Origin: an uncultured Oleiphilaceae bacterium
GTDB lineage: Bacteria > Pseudomonadota > Gammaproteobacteria > Pseudomonadales > Oleiphilaceae
Assembly: GCA_913060665.1 (NCBI GenBank)
Contig: CAJXUY010000018.1
Coordinates: 1 to 43,838, forward strand
Reading direction: 5' to 3'
Length of the DNA: 43,838 nucleotides
In this document: positions 8,771 through 17,880 of the stretch, in pieces
Numbering within the stretch: the first letter of the stretch is position 1
How the letters are laid out: each line of letters opens with the position of its first letter
The notes under the pieces: model-generated
The model's database searches: none
What the model was told of the DNA's origin: nothing
Seen by the model: the letters and a program-made list of their open reading frames with translations, nothing else
Program-made: the position numbers and the translations under genes

Positions 8771-9481
8771 ATGCCTAGCGTAAATATTTATCGCGTTAAA
8801 GAGATGTTCTACAGCCTGCAAGGTGAAGGGGCTCAATCTGGACGGGCATCTGTTTTTTGCCGTTTTAGCAAATGTAATTTATGGACTGGGCGCGAACAGG
8901 ATCGGGCAGATGCCGTGTGTAATTTTTGTGATACGGACTTTGTTGGGACGGATGGCCAAAATGGCGGTACGTTCGATACGCCTCAGCAGCTGGCTGCGGC
9001 TATTCAGAGTCTTTGGGACTTAGGGCGGCATGAGGCTGGTGGCGACCCTTCAAAAGAAGGGAGTAACAGAATTAAGCCCTATGTCATCTTTACGGGTGGC
9101 GAGCCGTTATTGCAGTTGAATGAAGCACTCATAAGTGAGGTGCATCTATTAGGGTTCGAAGTAGGTGTTGAAACTAATGGCACCCGCCCGGCGCCAAAAG
9201 GCATAGACTGGCTCTGTGTAAGCCCTAAAGCTGACGCTGACGTAGTATTGAAGCAGTGCGATGAAATTAAGTTAGTGTTTCCACAGCCGTTGGCCCCGCC
9301 AGAACGTTTTAATAATATTGAAGCGCGCCACTACTTCTTATCACCCATGGCCGACCATTCGGTTATTGCAGGGCGAGATGAGAAAAAGGCAAGCAATATG
9401 CGATTAGCCACGAGCTACTGCCTTGCGCATCCTCAGTGGCGATTAACCCTTCAGATGCACAAAATACTAGGTATCGATTAA
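8771..9481 (+). CDS. queE: 7-carboxy-7-deazaguanine synthase QueE (radical SAM)
   Basis: QueE rearranges 6-carboxytetrahydropterin to 7-carboxy-7-deazaguanine, a radical SAM reaction. The cluster-binding site is of the Escherichia-type variant, C-X14-C-X2-C: the first Cys is in FSKCNLWTG and the others in VCNFCDTDF. GGEPLLQ is the SAM-binding GGE motif. I choose the ATG at 8771 (236 residues, beginning MPSVNIYRVKE) because AAGGA lies just upstream; the frame is open to a TTG at 8747 but that start has no ribosome binding site. It is the second gene after queC. The stop codon overlaps that of the convergent molybdopterin oxidoreductase gene by three bases, leaving no room for a terminator between them. 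Confidence 0.96.
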   Translation: MPSVNIYRVKEMFYSLQGEGAQSGRASVFCRFSKCNLWTGREQDRADAVCNFCDTDFVGTDGQNGGTFDTPQQLAAAIQSLWDLGRHEAGGDPSKEGSNRIKPYVIFTGGEPLLQLNEALISEVHLLGFEVGVETNGTRPAPKGIDWLCVSPKADADVVLKQCDEIKLVFPQPLAPPERFNNIEARHYFLSPMADHSVIAGRDEKKASNMRLATSYCLAHPQWRLTLQMHKILGID

Positions 9482-11841
9482 ACCAGTGTCGCTGACTTTG
9501 ATTGGGGTGTCTTTGCTTTCTGATCGGTTTTGTTCTTGGCCTTAGTTTGCTTGGTACTCATTCGGGCCGCTTTTACGGTAACAGGTACTCCATTGAGTAC
9601 GGACACACCCGATAGAAAATCAACATGCTGATCGTCAGTAATATCATTTACGCTAACGCCCGGACGGGTCTCTGCAATGGATAATTGAGTACCGTTCCGG
9701 TGATGCCCCCAGCCATGTGGAATACTAACTACGCCTGGCATCATTTCTTCGGAAATTTCTACGGCAATATCTATGCTGCCAACATTTGATGTAACTTTCG
9801 ACATTTCACCTTCGGTGAGCTTGAGTTGTTTTGCATCAGTGGGGTGCATGATTACGGTGCATCTATCTTTGCCCTTTATCAGGCGGTGACTATTATGCAG
9901 CCATGAGTTGTTACTGCGAACATGCCGTCGACCGATTAGCAGCATAGGGTGATCTGACCCTAAGTCTTCTAGCATCTCCTTTACTCGACGCAGGTCGTTT
10001 ATAAATCGCTCTGGGGCTAAGGGAATGCGTTGGTTATCGTGAAATATTCGTTCGGGGAAGCAAGGCTGTAGGGGGCCTAGGTCAATGCCATGTGGATAGC
10101 AGGACAACGAAGCGACGTTGAGTTCTTTAAGCTGCGATCGATTGGCCGAGCCGTAAGGCCCCATGGCGATTATTTTTCGGAGTGGGTGGTGTGGCTTCAG
10201 TAAATCCTGACTAATTTCACTTAAAAATGAACCGATACGGTCGGTTGCGGGTAGTCGAGTTCCATAAGGCCCGACGCGCAGTAATAAATCTAATATGCCG
10301 TCAGCCCCTATACGGCTGAGCAGTTGGTATTTTGCTTCAGCTTCAATACGACTGCGCCAGTTACGAGCTTCTAGCCGGCGGGTCAGCTCCATGAAAATCT
10401 GCCAATCGTGTCGAGTATCAGGCTCGGCTTCAAATAGCGCGGTAGAATACTTGGCAGTATTCCTTACACTGAGTACATTAAAAACAATATCATAATGGCT
10501 GTGCTCAAGAGGCCCTGTGGGGGGGAGGATCAAGTCTGCATGACAGGTGGTTTCATTAATAAAGAAATCAATTGAGACCATGAAATCGAGACTTTCAAAC
10601 GCCTCTTCTAACTTACGTCCATTGGGGCTTGATAATACGGGGTTACCTGCGATGGTGATCATTGATCGAATCTGCCCTTCACCCGGGGTCAATATTTCTT
10701 CCGCCATGGTGCTAGCGGGTAACTCGCCTGAAAACTCAGGTAGGCCTCTTACTCGGCTCTGATAGCGATCAAAATGCCCCTTTTCACCGGTCAATGCGCC
10801 AACTTCTATGACATCTGCCGCGGGCTTGGTAAACATCATACCTCCGCGTTGATCAAGGTGGCCTGTGAGTATATTTAATAGATAGATTAACCATGTCGTT
10901 ACACCGCCAAATGCCTGTGTTGACGTCCCCATGCGACCAAATAGAACTGCTTTGGGGGTGTTGGCTAGGTCTCTTGCAAGTTCTCGTATTGTTTCGGGCG
11001 CGATACCGGTTTGCTTGGATACCTTTTCCGGAGTGAAGCTTTCACACGCGGGTTTTATCAATTGAATGTCATCGCAATAGCGTTCTAGCCGACCAATCTC
11101 GATGAGGCTCTCGTTGAATAGTGATTGCAGCATCGCCAATAGTAATAAGCAGTCAGTACCCGGTTTTATAAACAAGTGTTGATCGGCATTCTCTGCTGTT
11201 TCTGTTTTCCTGGGGTCTACGACAACAATCTTGCCGCCCCGGTCCTGAATTGCCTTAAATCTTTTTTGCATACCAGGTGCAGTCATTAAGCTGCCATTGG
11301 AGGCAATAGGGTTGCTACCCAGGCAAATAAAGAGGTCGGTATGGTTGATATCGGGGATCGGAAAAAGCCCTTGGTGGCCAAATAGGTGAAGGTTGACCAA
11401 CATATGCGGAAGTTGATCGTTAGACGTGGCTGAAAAACGTTTTTTGGTCCCAAGTGCTTTTAAAAACGGTAATACGGTGAGTAACGTGCCATGGTTATGA
11501 ACCGACGGGTTTCCGAGGTAAACGCCCACTGCGTCGCGGCCAAATGTTTGCTGGGTTTGTTTGATTTTCTGAGAGAATAAATCAAAGGCTTTAGTCCAGC
11601 CAACTCGCTCCCAACCGTTAGCTGTTTTTTGCATGGGATGTTTTAAGCGATCTTTGTCTACATGCAGATCTTTGAGTGCAATTGCTTTAGGGCAAATGTG
11701 CCCATGGCTTAGCGGATCTTGTTTATCACCTTTTATAGAGATGATTTCACTGTCTTGATGTTTAATTTCGATGCCACACATGGCTTCACAAAGGTTACAG
11801 GTGCGATAGTGGGTTTCGATTTTGTGATTGTTAGCCATCAT
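9478..11841 (-). CDS. Molybdopterin-dependent oxidoreductase (BisC/formate dehydrogenase-like)
   Basis: A 787-residue member of the bis-MGD molybdoenzyme superfamily (COG0243). The N terminus carries a [4Fe-4S] site with ligands in CNLCEAMC and HICPK. The molybdopterin-binding regions include LGSNPIASNG, VVDPRKTETA, FGRMGTS, TWLIYLLN and the C-terminal dinucleotide-binding domain (VSIPHGWGHHRNGTQLS). There is no twin-arginine signal, so it should be cytoplasmic. No Cys or Sec is evident in the loop around SATSNDQLPHM, where such enzymes usually place the metal ligand, so its ligand and substrate are uncertain; annotation as a formate dehydrogenase would be over-specific. No electron-transfer subunit is adjacent. 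The C-terminal 25 residues are Lys-rich and low-complexity. GGAG precedes an ATGATG pair; either may be the start. Confidence 0.87.
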   Translation of the reverse strand: MMANNHKIETHYRTCNLCEAMCGIEIKHQDSEIISIKGDKQDPLSHGHICPKAIALKDLHVDKDRLKHPMQKTANGWERVGWTKAFDLFSQKIKQTQQTFGRDAVGVYLGNPSVHNHGTLLTVLPFLKALGTKKRFSATSNDQLPHMLVNLHLFGHQGLFPIPDINHTDLFICLGSNPIASNGSLMTAPGMQKRFKAIQDRGGKIVVVDPRKTETAENADQHLFIKPGTDCLLLLAMLQSLFNESLIEIGRLERYCDDIQLIKPACESFTPEKVSKQTGIAPETIRELARDLANTPKAVLFGRMGTSTQAFGGVTTWLIYLLNILTGHLDQRGGMMFTKPAADVIEVGALTGEKGHFDRYQSRVRGLPEFSGELPASTMAEEILTPGEGQIRSMITIAGNPVLSSPNGRKLEEAFESLDFMVSIDFFINETTCHADLILPPTGPLEHSHYDIVFNVLSVRNTAKYSTALFEAEPDTRHDWQIFMELTRRLEARNWRSRIEAEAKYQLLSRIGADGILDLLLRVGPYGTRLPATDRIGSFLSEISQDLLKPHHPLRKIIAMGPYGSANRSQLKELNVASLSCYPHGIDLGPLQPCFPERIFHDNQRIPLAPERFINDLRRVKEMLEDLGSDHPMLLIGRRHVRSNNSWLHNSHRLIKGKDRCTVIMHPTDAKQLKLTEGEMSKVTSNVGSIDIAVEISEEMMPGVVSIPHGWGHHRNGTQLSIAETRPGVSVNDITDDQHVDFLSGVSVLNGVPVTVKAARMSTKQTKAKNKTDQKAKTPQSKSATLV

Positions 11842-12019
11842 TAAACTCCAAGACTAGAACAGTCAGTTACGCGATTATTATAGTGTTATAAACTGAGTAT
11901 ATGCTCTAGTCTCGACAGGTGGAAGTGGGTGCGATGCTTTTTTATGGCTCTTTTGCTTGCTACCATAAAGCAGAAATCGTAACGTCAATAATGCCATAAC
12001 CTTTCAGGAATTTAGTGCG

Positions 12020-12718
12020 ATGTTAAGTTTAAGAGATATTGTTCGAAGTGGTCATGTAGTTCGCTGGAACAGCGTCAAACATGGCAGACCGCAGTATTTA
12101 GCGGAGCATCACTATATGGTCACGATGATCGCAAGAGCCTTGGCGAGGCGTATTTTGAGTGTTGAATATTATACGTCTGAAAAGCAAATCTTGCTGGTTG
12201 ATTACTGCCTTAATCATGATCTTCCAGAGCTCATAGGAGGTGATTTACCGTCGGTCAGCAAACGAAAACTAGAAGCCATGCTGGGCGACAAAGCAGATGT
12301 TTTTAAACAGTTTGATTATGAGATCCACCCTCCTCTTCGAAAACTAGATCAAAAAATGGCAAATACACCACTTAAAGAGATCGCCAAATTAGCCGATTGG
12401 GCAGATGCTATTGTCTACATTCAACAAGAGGGGCAAGGAAACTATGAAGCTAAAATAACTCAGCAGGCTCTCAATGCGTTAGTGTCTATTTTGCCCGAGT
12501 CGTTGGTAAAAGAGGCTTCTATTAAAGACAAAATGGATGCGTTTTTTGATCAACCTATATCTCATACTCATAGTATAGAGATGAAGCTCAAACAAGCGTA
12601 TACAGATAAAATAGTGAGTGCTCAGGCTGCTTTTCCTGAGTTTAAATGGTCTGAAGCCGGCAAGGTGTTAGAGGCTTTACTAGAAGGGGAAGACGCGCAG
12701 ATAAAATTTGAGTATTAG
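12020..12718 (+). CDS. HD-domain nucleotidase, YfbR family
   Basis: A 232-residue HD-domain protein matching the YfbR 5'-deoxynucleotidase family. The metal site is visible as EHHYMVTMIARALA (first His), NHDLPELIGGDLPS (His-Asp pair, with the family motif GDLP) and LADWADAIV (distal Asp). The RWNS stretch near residue 16 aligns with the substrate-contacting RW segment of YfbR. YfbR dephosphorylates dNMPs, and the same is likely here. The protein is somewhat longer than the usual 195-200 residues. It stands alone: divergent from the oxidoreductase and with a pseudogene fragment downstream. Confidence 0.85.
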   Translation: MLSLRDIVRSGHVVRWNSVKHGRPQYLAEHHYMVTMIARALARRILSVEYYTSEKQILLVDYCLNHDLPELIGGDLPSVSKRKLEAMLGDKADVFKQFDYEIHPPLRKLDQKMANTPLKEIAKLADWADAIVYIQQEGQGNYEAKITQQALNALVSILPESLVKEASIKDKMDAFFDQPISHTHSIEMKLKQAYTDKIVSAQAAFPEFKWSEAGKVLEALLEGEDAQIKFEY

Positions 12719-12823
12719 CATATTCATTGTGTCCGTATAAATCGGTGCTATTCTGTAACTACGATAGATCAATTTATGATCAGTGGGTGGCAGCTTTTGG
12801 TTATGATGTTGAATAGGTCTAAG

Positions 12824-12961
12824 ATGTACTTAATTCGCTCCGCGTTGCTGGTTATCCTTGGCATAGCATCGGCTACCGTTCACGCAGAAGTCGTTATCAA
12901 GGTGGGCGGGTATGAGTTCCCCCCCTCCTTCAGGCCTCTTTATATTGAGTTAGCGAATTGA
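12824..12961 (+). pseudogene. 5' remnant of a family-3 solute-binding protein gene
   Basis: The 45-residue frame encodes a convincing signal peptide (MYLIRSALLVILGIASATVHA) and then the typical mature start of an amino-acid-type periplasmic binding protein, VVIKVGGYEFPP. After that it diverges and stops within 11 residues, where a full protein would need about 230 more. The three forward frames all close soon after the CCCCCC run, so a single frameshift does not rescue it. AGG lies six bases before the ATG at 12824. The last 12 bases overlap the 3' end of the convergent patatin gene, so the break point lies at the end of that gene. This looks like a deletion scar; it may also be a translated small peptide. 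Confidence 0.6.
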
Positions 12962-14368
12962 CAATCTCTCAATACAAGCCTGTAATGCACGACTTATTCG
13001 TGTTTGATCTCGAATCATCGCCAGTTGAGGCCAGGTTGAGCGTTCGCCCATTTTGAGTAGGTAGTGAAATTCGTCAAGCGAGGGGTTTTTCATAAACTTA
13101 AGGTACCAGCTTGGCGGAAACTGTGGGTGGATGTTGATATCCCCTAGGTAATCCTGATCTAACATAAACGACGAGTGGTCTAACCATGAGCGCCAAGGTT
13201 GTTTGTGTAGTCTTCTACGAGCCACTTTAAGCAGCGCATTCCCTTGTGCATAGGCGGACGTTATAGCCGTATCTTTCAACAGTGCGGTCACCCCCGTTTG
13301 CTGGAATTGTGATACAAACGGAACGATGTGTGGGTTGGCCTGGCTCACAATAAAATAGTTTACGTTGTGTAGTCGGCTTATGCGTTGTCTGGGAATGTCG
13401 GTTGCAAATGATCCATCAACCCAGCGCTCGCTTTTCATATAGGGCACTTTAACCCCCGAGGAAGACTTTGCCATGAGTGTGGTAGACGGGAATAAGCCGG
13501 GTACCGAGCATGAAGCTTTTGAAGCGTGAGCAATCAGCACATTGGGCGCTGTTTTATGGTTTAGAATACGAGGCTTTTGGCCTGAGCGCACGGGGGATAC
13601 CGTAATGCTGACTTCTCTGCCCGTTTTTTCATAGGCTTCTTGAAAGGTCACGTCGCCGATATTGGCTTGAATACACTGATAGAGTTGCTTAGCGTCCAAC
13701 AGCGAACGTTGTTTTAACGCCGCCGAAAGGGGGAGTCGTTTTAATGGATGATAATGGGTTTTCTCGGGGGCATCAAAAAGTGCGTTGAGTTCATGGTCGT
13801 GATTAACCGCCATCACACCTGCGGTAATTGAGCCCATGCTGGTGCCTGATATCACATTAGGGAGTAAGTTTTCAGCTAGCAGTGTATGTACAACACCGAG
13901 ATGGTATATGCCGAATGTGCCTCCTCCGCTAAGCATTAACGCGGGCTGACCAAAGTTCTTCTCTGCTTGGGTAAACAACGCTAACTTATCATGCTCGCTA
14001 ATGTCTCTGAGTGGATTGTCGCAGACCGCATTCAGTGCGGTGACAATCAGGCCGAGGTAGCGTTCGATGAGTTTTTTGGTACCACAAAGCGCGTGTTGAT
14101 AGAGTCGTTTATTGCCCAATTCACCAATGGTGCGATGTAGACTTTCCTGAACAAATGGAATCAGGGCGTTGTAATCTGTCTGATTAATCAGTCGTTCAAG
14201 GTGCAGAACATGCTGCTCGAGTAGTTGATAGGGGTAGCTTGCCGAGGCGTTGTTTTCACGCCACTGAGCCATGCCGGTTAGCCTGTCTATCGCTTGAGCA
14301 GTTTGTAACCATTCAGAGTATTCGGAAGCGTTGGCTAGCTGATGTTGAAGTGAGTGAAGTTTGTTCAT
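12950..14368 (-). CDS. Patatin-like phospholipase/acylhydrolase with N-terminal DUF3336-like region
   Basis: A 472-residue serine lipid acylhydrolase. The oxyanion-hole motif is SGGGTFGIYHLGV (about residues 147-159), the nucleophile elbow is GTSMGS, and the Asp of the Ser-Asp dyad is in WVDGSFATD. The first 130 residues resemble the DUF3336 segment found in bacterial relatives of yeast triacylglycerol lipases. No signal peptide is seen, so it is probably cytoplasmic or membrane-associated and may act on triacylglycerol, wax ester or phospholipid. The start codon has no close Shine-Dalgarno. About 200 bases upstream is a candidate promoter with a perfect palindrome (14551-14602). Its 3' end touches the solute-binding-protein remnant. 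Confidence 0.9.
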   Translation of the reverse strand: MNKLHSLQHQLANASEYSEWLQTAQAIDRLTGMAQWRENNASASYPYQLLEQHVLHLERLINQTDYNALIPFVQESLHRTIGELGNKRLYQHALCGTKKLIERYLGLIVTALNAVCDNPLRDISEHDKLALFTQAEKNFGQPALMLSGGGTFGIYHLGVVHTLLAENLLPNVISGTSMGSITAGVMAVNHDHELNALFDAPEKTHYHPLKRLPLSAALKQRSLLDAKQLYQCIQANIGDVTFQEAYEKTGREVSITVSPVRSGQKPRILNHKTAPNVLIAHASKASCSVPGLFPSTTLMAKSSSGVKVPYMKSERWVDGSFATDIPRQRISRLHNVNYFIVSQANPHIVPFVSQFQQTGVTALLKDTAITSAYAQGNALLKVARRRLHKQPWRSWLDHSSFMLDQDYLGDINIHPQFPPSWYLKFMKNPSLDEFHYLLKMGERSTWPQLAMIRDQTRISRALQACIERLSIR

Positions 14369-14550
14369 CGTAATTTAGATGTATAGTCCTAAATAAAGTT
14401 CATGCTGAGGTAACGCTTACCTTGATATAGACGCAGAGCGTCATCGGCCTCCTCTAGAATTGATTCCATGTTTAGATACAACAGTGGTGTTTGTGGTGGT
14501 GCCCGTTGTTGACTCCCTAATCTGATACCGCTGATAGCTAATGATATTTG

Positions 14551-14566
14551 GCTTACATGTGTAAGC
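14551..14566. promoter_or_regulatory. 16-bp perfect palindrome, putative operator
   Basis: GCTTAC-ATGT-GTAAGC is a perfect 16-bp palindrome. With one flanking base on each side it agrees with the E. coli FabR operator at most positions (GC-TACA-GTGT-GCT), the type bound by TetR-family regulators of unsaturated fatty acid synthesis (FabR, DesT). It lies just downstream of a TTGACA-containing promoter candidate for the patatin gene, where a repressor would act. The regulator identity is inference. Confidence 0.45.
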
Positions 14567-14575
14567 TGTAATAAC

Positions 14576-14602
14576 GGTATATAATAAGGGTAGAGGTGTC
14601 AA
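14576..14602 (-). promoter_or_regulatory. Candidate sigma-70 promoter for the patatin gene
   Basis: On the minus strand a consensus -35 box TTGACA (14602-14597) is followed after 15 bases by TATACC (14581-14576). The spacer is short and the -10 imperfect, so the call is tentative. The palindrome at 14551-14566 would fall around the transcription start. Confidence 0.35.
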
Positions 14603-14683
14603 TAATATCGTGCGAGGTTTTAGTTCCAAAACCCAGATTCCTTTTCGCTGGATCAAGGCTACGAAAGAGGCTTTTACAGCCCC

Positions 14684-17600
14684 TTATCGAGTGGTTAAGC
14701 TAAATGTGGTGATCACACGGTTTTTGTTTGCTTGCCCTTCTAATGAAGGCTGCAGCGCAAACACTTGCTCATTGGTCACGTTACTCTGATCGATGAGTTG
14801 TGTTTTGATGCTGGTGATACGCTGTTTTGCCAGTGTGGTTAGTTCAAGGCTAGTCACCGATTCGGTGCTTAACACCGCGTTGTAGAGTGCTGTTTCATAT
14901 GTCTGAGTATTGACGGTGGCTTGGTTTTCAGTGTCTTCTTGATTGCTTTTGGTTGCGGTTGGCTCAGCTGTACCAGAATCAGTAGCACCTGCTGCTGAGA
15001 GACTGTTGGTTTTGATTCTATCTAGCTCAGGCTGGCCGACTCTGCCGATGATAAGCTTCTCTAGCAATGCGATCCGTTGCGCGCTATCGCTCGCAGGAAG
15101 TCGATTATCCAGCTTGAGTTTTTTAAGTGCTTCACCGTCGTTGGTTTCATCTACATTAGCTCTAATTTCAAGCATTAGCTGTGGACGGCTGTTGAGCGCT
15201 TCTGACAGCTTGGTCAAATTCTTAATGTGCTCCGCACTTAGGTCTGCTTTTCCGGTTTCGAATGTGACAGACTGGAGTGATTTAGCGTCGCCACCTACAA
15301 GGCTGCCAATCATTGAGAATGGCGCCGTGGCTGCTTTGGTAATAACGTTAGCGAATGCTTTCAAGATCAGTCCACTGAGTTTGAAATCCGGGTCATCCAT
15401 GTTTCCCCGGGTGGGTAAGTCTATATCGATCACGCCGTTTCGATCCCTCAGGATCGCGAGTGCCAGCTCCAATGGTAGACTCACGGACTCGTCACTATCG
15501 ACACTGGTACCTAGCTCAAACTGGTCGAGAATAAGTCGATTTTCGCCTTCTAGCATCCGGTTGGCAATTTTGTAGTTTAGGTGCAGATTTAGTTTGCCTT
15601 TATCAATGCTGTATCCCGCATAGCGACCAGAGTACGGGGTCATGGTTGAGAGTTCAATATTGTCGAACTTAACGGCTATATCAGTATAAAGGTCGCCACT
15701 CAATGGGTTTATTTTCCCTTTTACCAGAGCCTTTCCATAGTCTTCAACGGTTCCTTTAATATCAACTGACGCTCGTTCAAGGTTATCAGATGATAAGCCG
15801 CTAATCTCACCACTGATATTCTGAATGCTGGTACCAAATTGAGGTTTCAGTGATAGGTCAGCAAAGTAAGCTGCGCCCTTATTAAACAATATTCGACCTA
15901 TCTTAACAGGGATAGGTTTACTGGTTGATGCTGAGCCTTTGACTATGTTTGAAGGCATAGTTTCTGAAGTGTTAGATTCTGAAGGCGTCTGTTGAGGGGG
16001 GTGGTCTGGCTGAGCAATGGTTAACTGCGCGAGGTTAGTCGAACGATCTTCGGTGACAATAATTCTGCCATAGGGTTGCTCGAAACGAATATCATTAATT
16101 TCAATGGCCAGAGGGTTAAAGTTAACTCTGATAGGCTCAATTGAAAGGTTTTGCCATCCGATGAGCCGTTCGTTGACAGATTGATCAGTAGTCTCGAACT
16201 TATTAACGTTAACGGTACCCGAAAAATCACCGGTCATTGTGTCACTCTCTGCTTCTACAGCGAGTGCCAGGTTGCCATTTACCGATAACAAACCCTCTTC
16301 AATGGTTATTCTGACATGGTCATTAAGGTAAGGCTGAATCGTTTTTAGTGCCAATTTGTCGAAATTAATGGCCGTTTTTAAGCTAAGAGGAGTAGGCGTT
16401 ATCTGGCCGTTTATTTCAGACTTTGCAGAGTTCTCGATAAAGTAAGAAAGACTAAAGTCGAGATGTTTGGTCATATCCTGACTGAGCCCAGATAACCGGC
16501 TGTTAATCTTCTCTATCGAGATATTTGCAGGTGTTGAAGGTTGTAAGTCGCTAATATTGAGCTGACTGTTATTGAGTTTAACCTCTCCTATTGACCAAAG
16601 AAATGGCTGAGCTGCACCTGTTTCGGGTGTGTTAGTACCTGCTTTAACGCCAGTATCTTGAGGCTTGCTTTCGGTAGATTGAGAAAAAGGCGCGAGTATG
16701 GTGAGCAGGCCTTTAGCGTCACGTTCAAGCTTGAGTGATAATACGTCGACGACGAGTCGGCTAATATCCAGTTTTTGTTTAGCTAAGTTGAAATCGAGAG
16801 GCCCAACCGTTAGTTTTTCTATATCCAAAAATGCTTGTTCTTTTGAATTGAGAGCCACTTGTAGCTGATTCATTGTGATGATGGCATTGCTGATATCGAG
16901 GATTGGAGCGCTTTGAGCCATACTGACGTTATACTGCCCTTCAAAGCCAACAAGGCCATGAGTTAACGTATAGGGCGCCTGATTCTGAGCGTATGTCCAG
17001 AGACGTTCTGCTTTTAGGTTATCGACTTTCAGAAAGCCGCTGGAGTGAAAAGGGGCGATACCAATATTCCCACTCCATGAGAGATGCTGACCTGTGCCCA
17101 ATGCAATTTCTAGTTGATAGGCCCCTGACTTATTGGCGTAGGTTGAAAAGTTGGTTAAAGCAAAGCTAATCGGCTTAAGTTTGTGTTTGATTAACTCGGC
17201 TTGAGTGTGGTCTAAAACCTCTATCTCGCCGCCAATAACGTCGATGGTGTCAAATAGCAATTTGGGTGGCGTGCTTTCGTTAGCGGCTGTTGTGGCAATC
17301 TCTTCTGGGTTGTTTGCCCTAGCCTTCTCAATTGCTTTGTGAAAGTTGGTCTTTCCGTTTTCGTCAATCACAAATTTAATGTATGGAGTGACTAATTCAA
17401 GGTTTGAAAATGTAATTGCGCCTTCAATAATGGAACGTAGTTCAATGTTATTGTGGTAGCGGTCAAAGGATACAACCGTACTTCCTTGATCATCTTGTAT
17501 TGAAAACTGACTAATAGTGAGTGTAAGCGTAAAGGGATTTAGTGCCACTTTATCTATCCTGCCTTGCCATCCTAAATTCTGTTCAATTTGTTCGATAGCA

Positions 17601-17725
17601 ATATTTTTAAGAACACTGGGCAGAACTAAAAACCCCACCAGTGCATAGCTTGATAATGTGAATAAGAGCCAAAAAAGACGTGACCGATACCAATAACGAC
17701 TAGTAATCTTTGAAAGTGAGTGCAC
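14684..17725 (-). CDS. DUF748 / AsmA-like envelope protein
   Basis: A large periplasmic-facing protein (1013 residues) with one N-terminal membrane helix (about residues 17-38, FWLLFTLSSYALVGFLVL) followed by the DUF748 repeat region: LNPFTLTLTISQFSIQDDQG, YIKFVIDENGKTNF, and the C-terminal segment LPLELALAILRDRNGVIDIDLP. Near the end is SVTFETGKADLSAEHIKNL, an OmpA-like peptidoglycan-contact style motif common in this family. DUF748 proteins belong to the AsmA-like/TAM superfamily thought to move lipid between membranes. I take the GTG at 17725 as start: AAGGA lies six bases upstream, while the frame extends without signal to a TTG at 17767. It is divergent from pldA, hinting at a shared role in outer-membrane lipid balance, which is inference. 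Confidence 0.88.
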   Translation of the reverse strand: MHSLSKITSRYWYRSRLFWLLFTLSSYALVGFLVLPSVLKNIAIEQIEQNLGWQGRIDKVALNPFTLTLTISQFSIQDDQGSTVVSFDRYHNNIELRSIIEGAITFSNLELVTPYIKFVIDENGKTNFHKAIEKARANNPEEIATTAANESTPPKLLFDTIDVIGGEIEVLDHTQAELIKHKLKPISFALTNFSTYANKSGAYQLEIALGTGQHLSWSGNIGIAPFHSSGFLKVDNLKAERLWTYAQNQAPYTLTHGLVGFEGQYNVSMAQSAPILDISNAIITMNQLQVALNSKEQAFLDIEKLTVGPLDFNLAKQKLDISRLVVDVLSLKLERDAKGLLTILAPFSQSTESKPQDTGVKAGTNTPETGAAQPFLWSIGEVKLNNSQLNISDLQPSTPANISIEKINSRLSGLSQDMTKHLDFSLSYFIENSAKSEINGQITPTPLSLKTAINFDKLALKTIQPYLNDHVRITIEEGLLSVNGNLALAVEAESDTMTGDFSGTVNVNKFETTDQSVNERLIGWQNLSIEPIRVNFNPLAIEINDIRFEQPYGRIIVTEDRSTNLAQLTIAQPDHPPQQTPSESNTSETMPSNIVKGSASTSKPIPVKIGRILFNKGAAYFADLSLKPQFGTSIQNISGEISGLSSDNLERASVDIKGTVEDYGKALVKGKINPLSGDLYTDIAVKFDNIELSTMTPYSGRYAGYSIDKGKLNLHLNYKIANRMLEGENRLILDQFELGTSVDSDESVSLPLELALAILRDRNGVIDIDLPTRGNMDDPDFKLSGLILKAFANVITKAATAPFSMIGSLVGGDAKSLQSVTFETGKADLSAEHIKNLTKLSEALNSRPQLMLEIRANVDETNDGEALKKLKLDNRLPASDSAQRIALLEKLIIGRVGQPELDRIKTNSLSAAGATDSGTAEPTATKSNQEDTENQATVNTQTYETALYNAVLSTESVTSLELTTLAKQRITSIKTQLIDQSNVTNEQVFALQPSLEGQANKNRVITTFSLTTR

Positions 17726-17880
17726 GTGAGTTCCTTGCGTTAAAAAAGATGATGATAGCGTGGTCAATAAGTATCAAAGCTATATGAAATATTTTATCAA
17801 AAAGTATAGTTCAAAACTTATTAAATTTAGTTAGAGTAGCTATAGATAATGAGTCTCAAAAATTTAAGTAGGGTGTGAGT

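Larger units (their letters stand above)
14369..14683 (-). other. Intergenic region holding the patatin-gene leader
   Basis: These 315 bases lie between the DUF748 gene and the patatin gene, both on the minus strand. I find a candidate promoter and operator (listed separately), and a 6-bp hairpin GGTTTT/AAAACC at 14635-14652 that could end the DUF748 transcript weakly. A 71-codon minus-strand frame starting with TTG at 14656 has no ribosome binding site and reads like chance; I do not call it a gene. Confidence 0.5.

Noticed and set aside
14441-14656. 71-codon minus-strand frame between the patatin and DUF748 genes
   Set aside because: TTG start, no ribosome binding site, low-complexity Thr-rich residues, and it overlaps the promoter and palindrome candidate.
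14943-15575. 210-codon plus-strand frame inside the DUF748 gene
   Set aside because: Ser/Leu-rich shadow of a gene with clear family motifs on the other strand.
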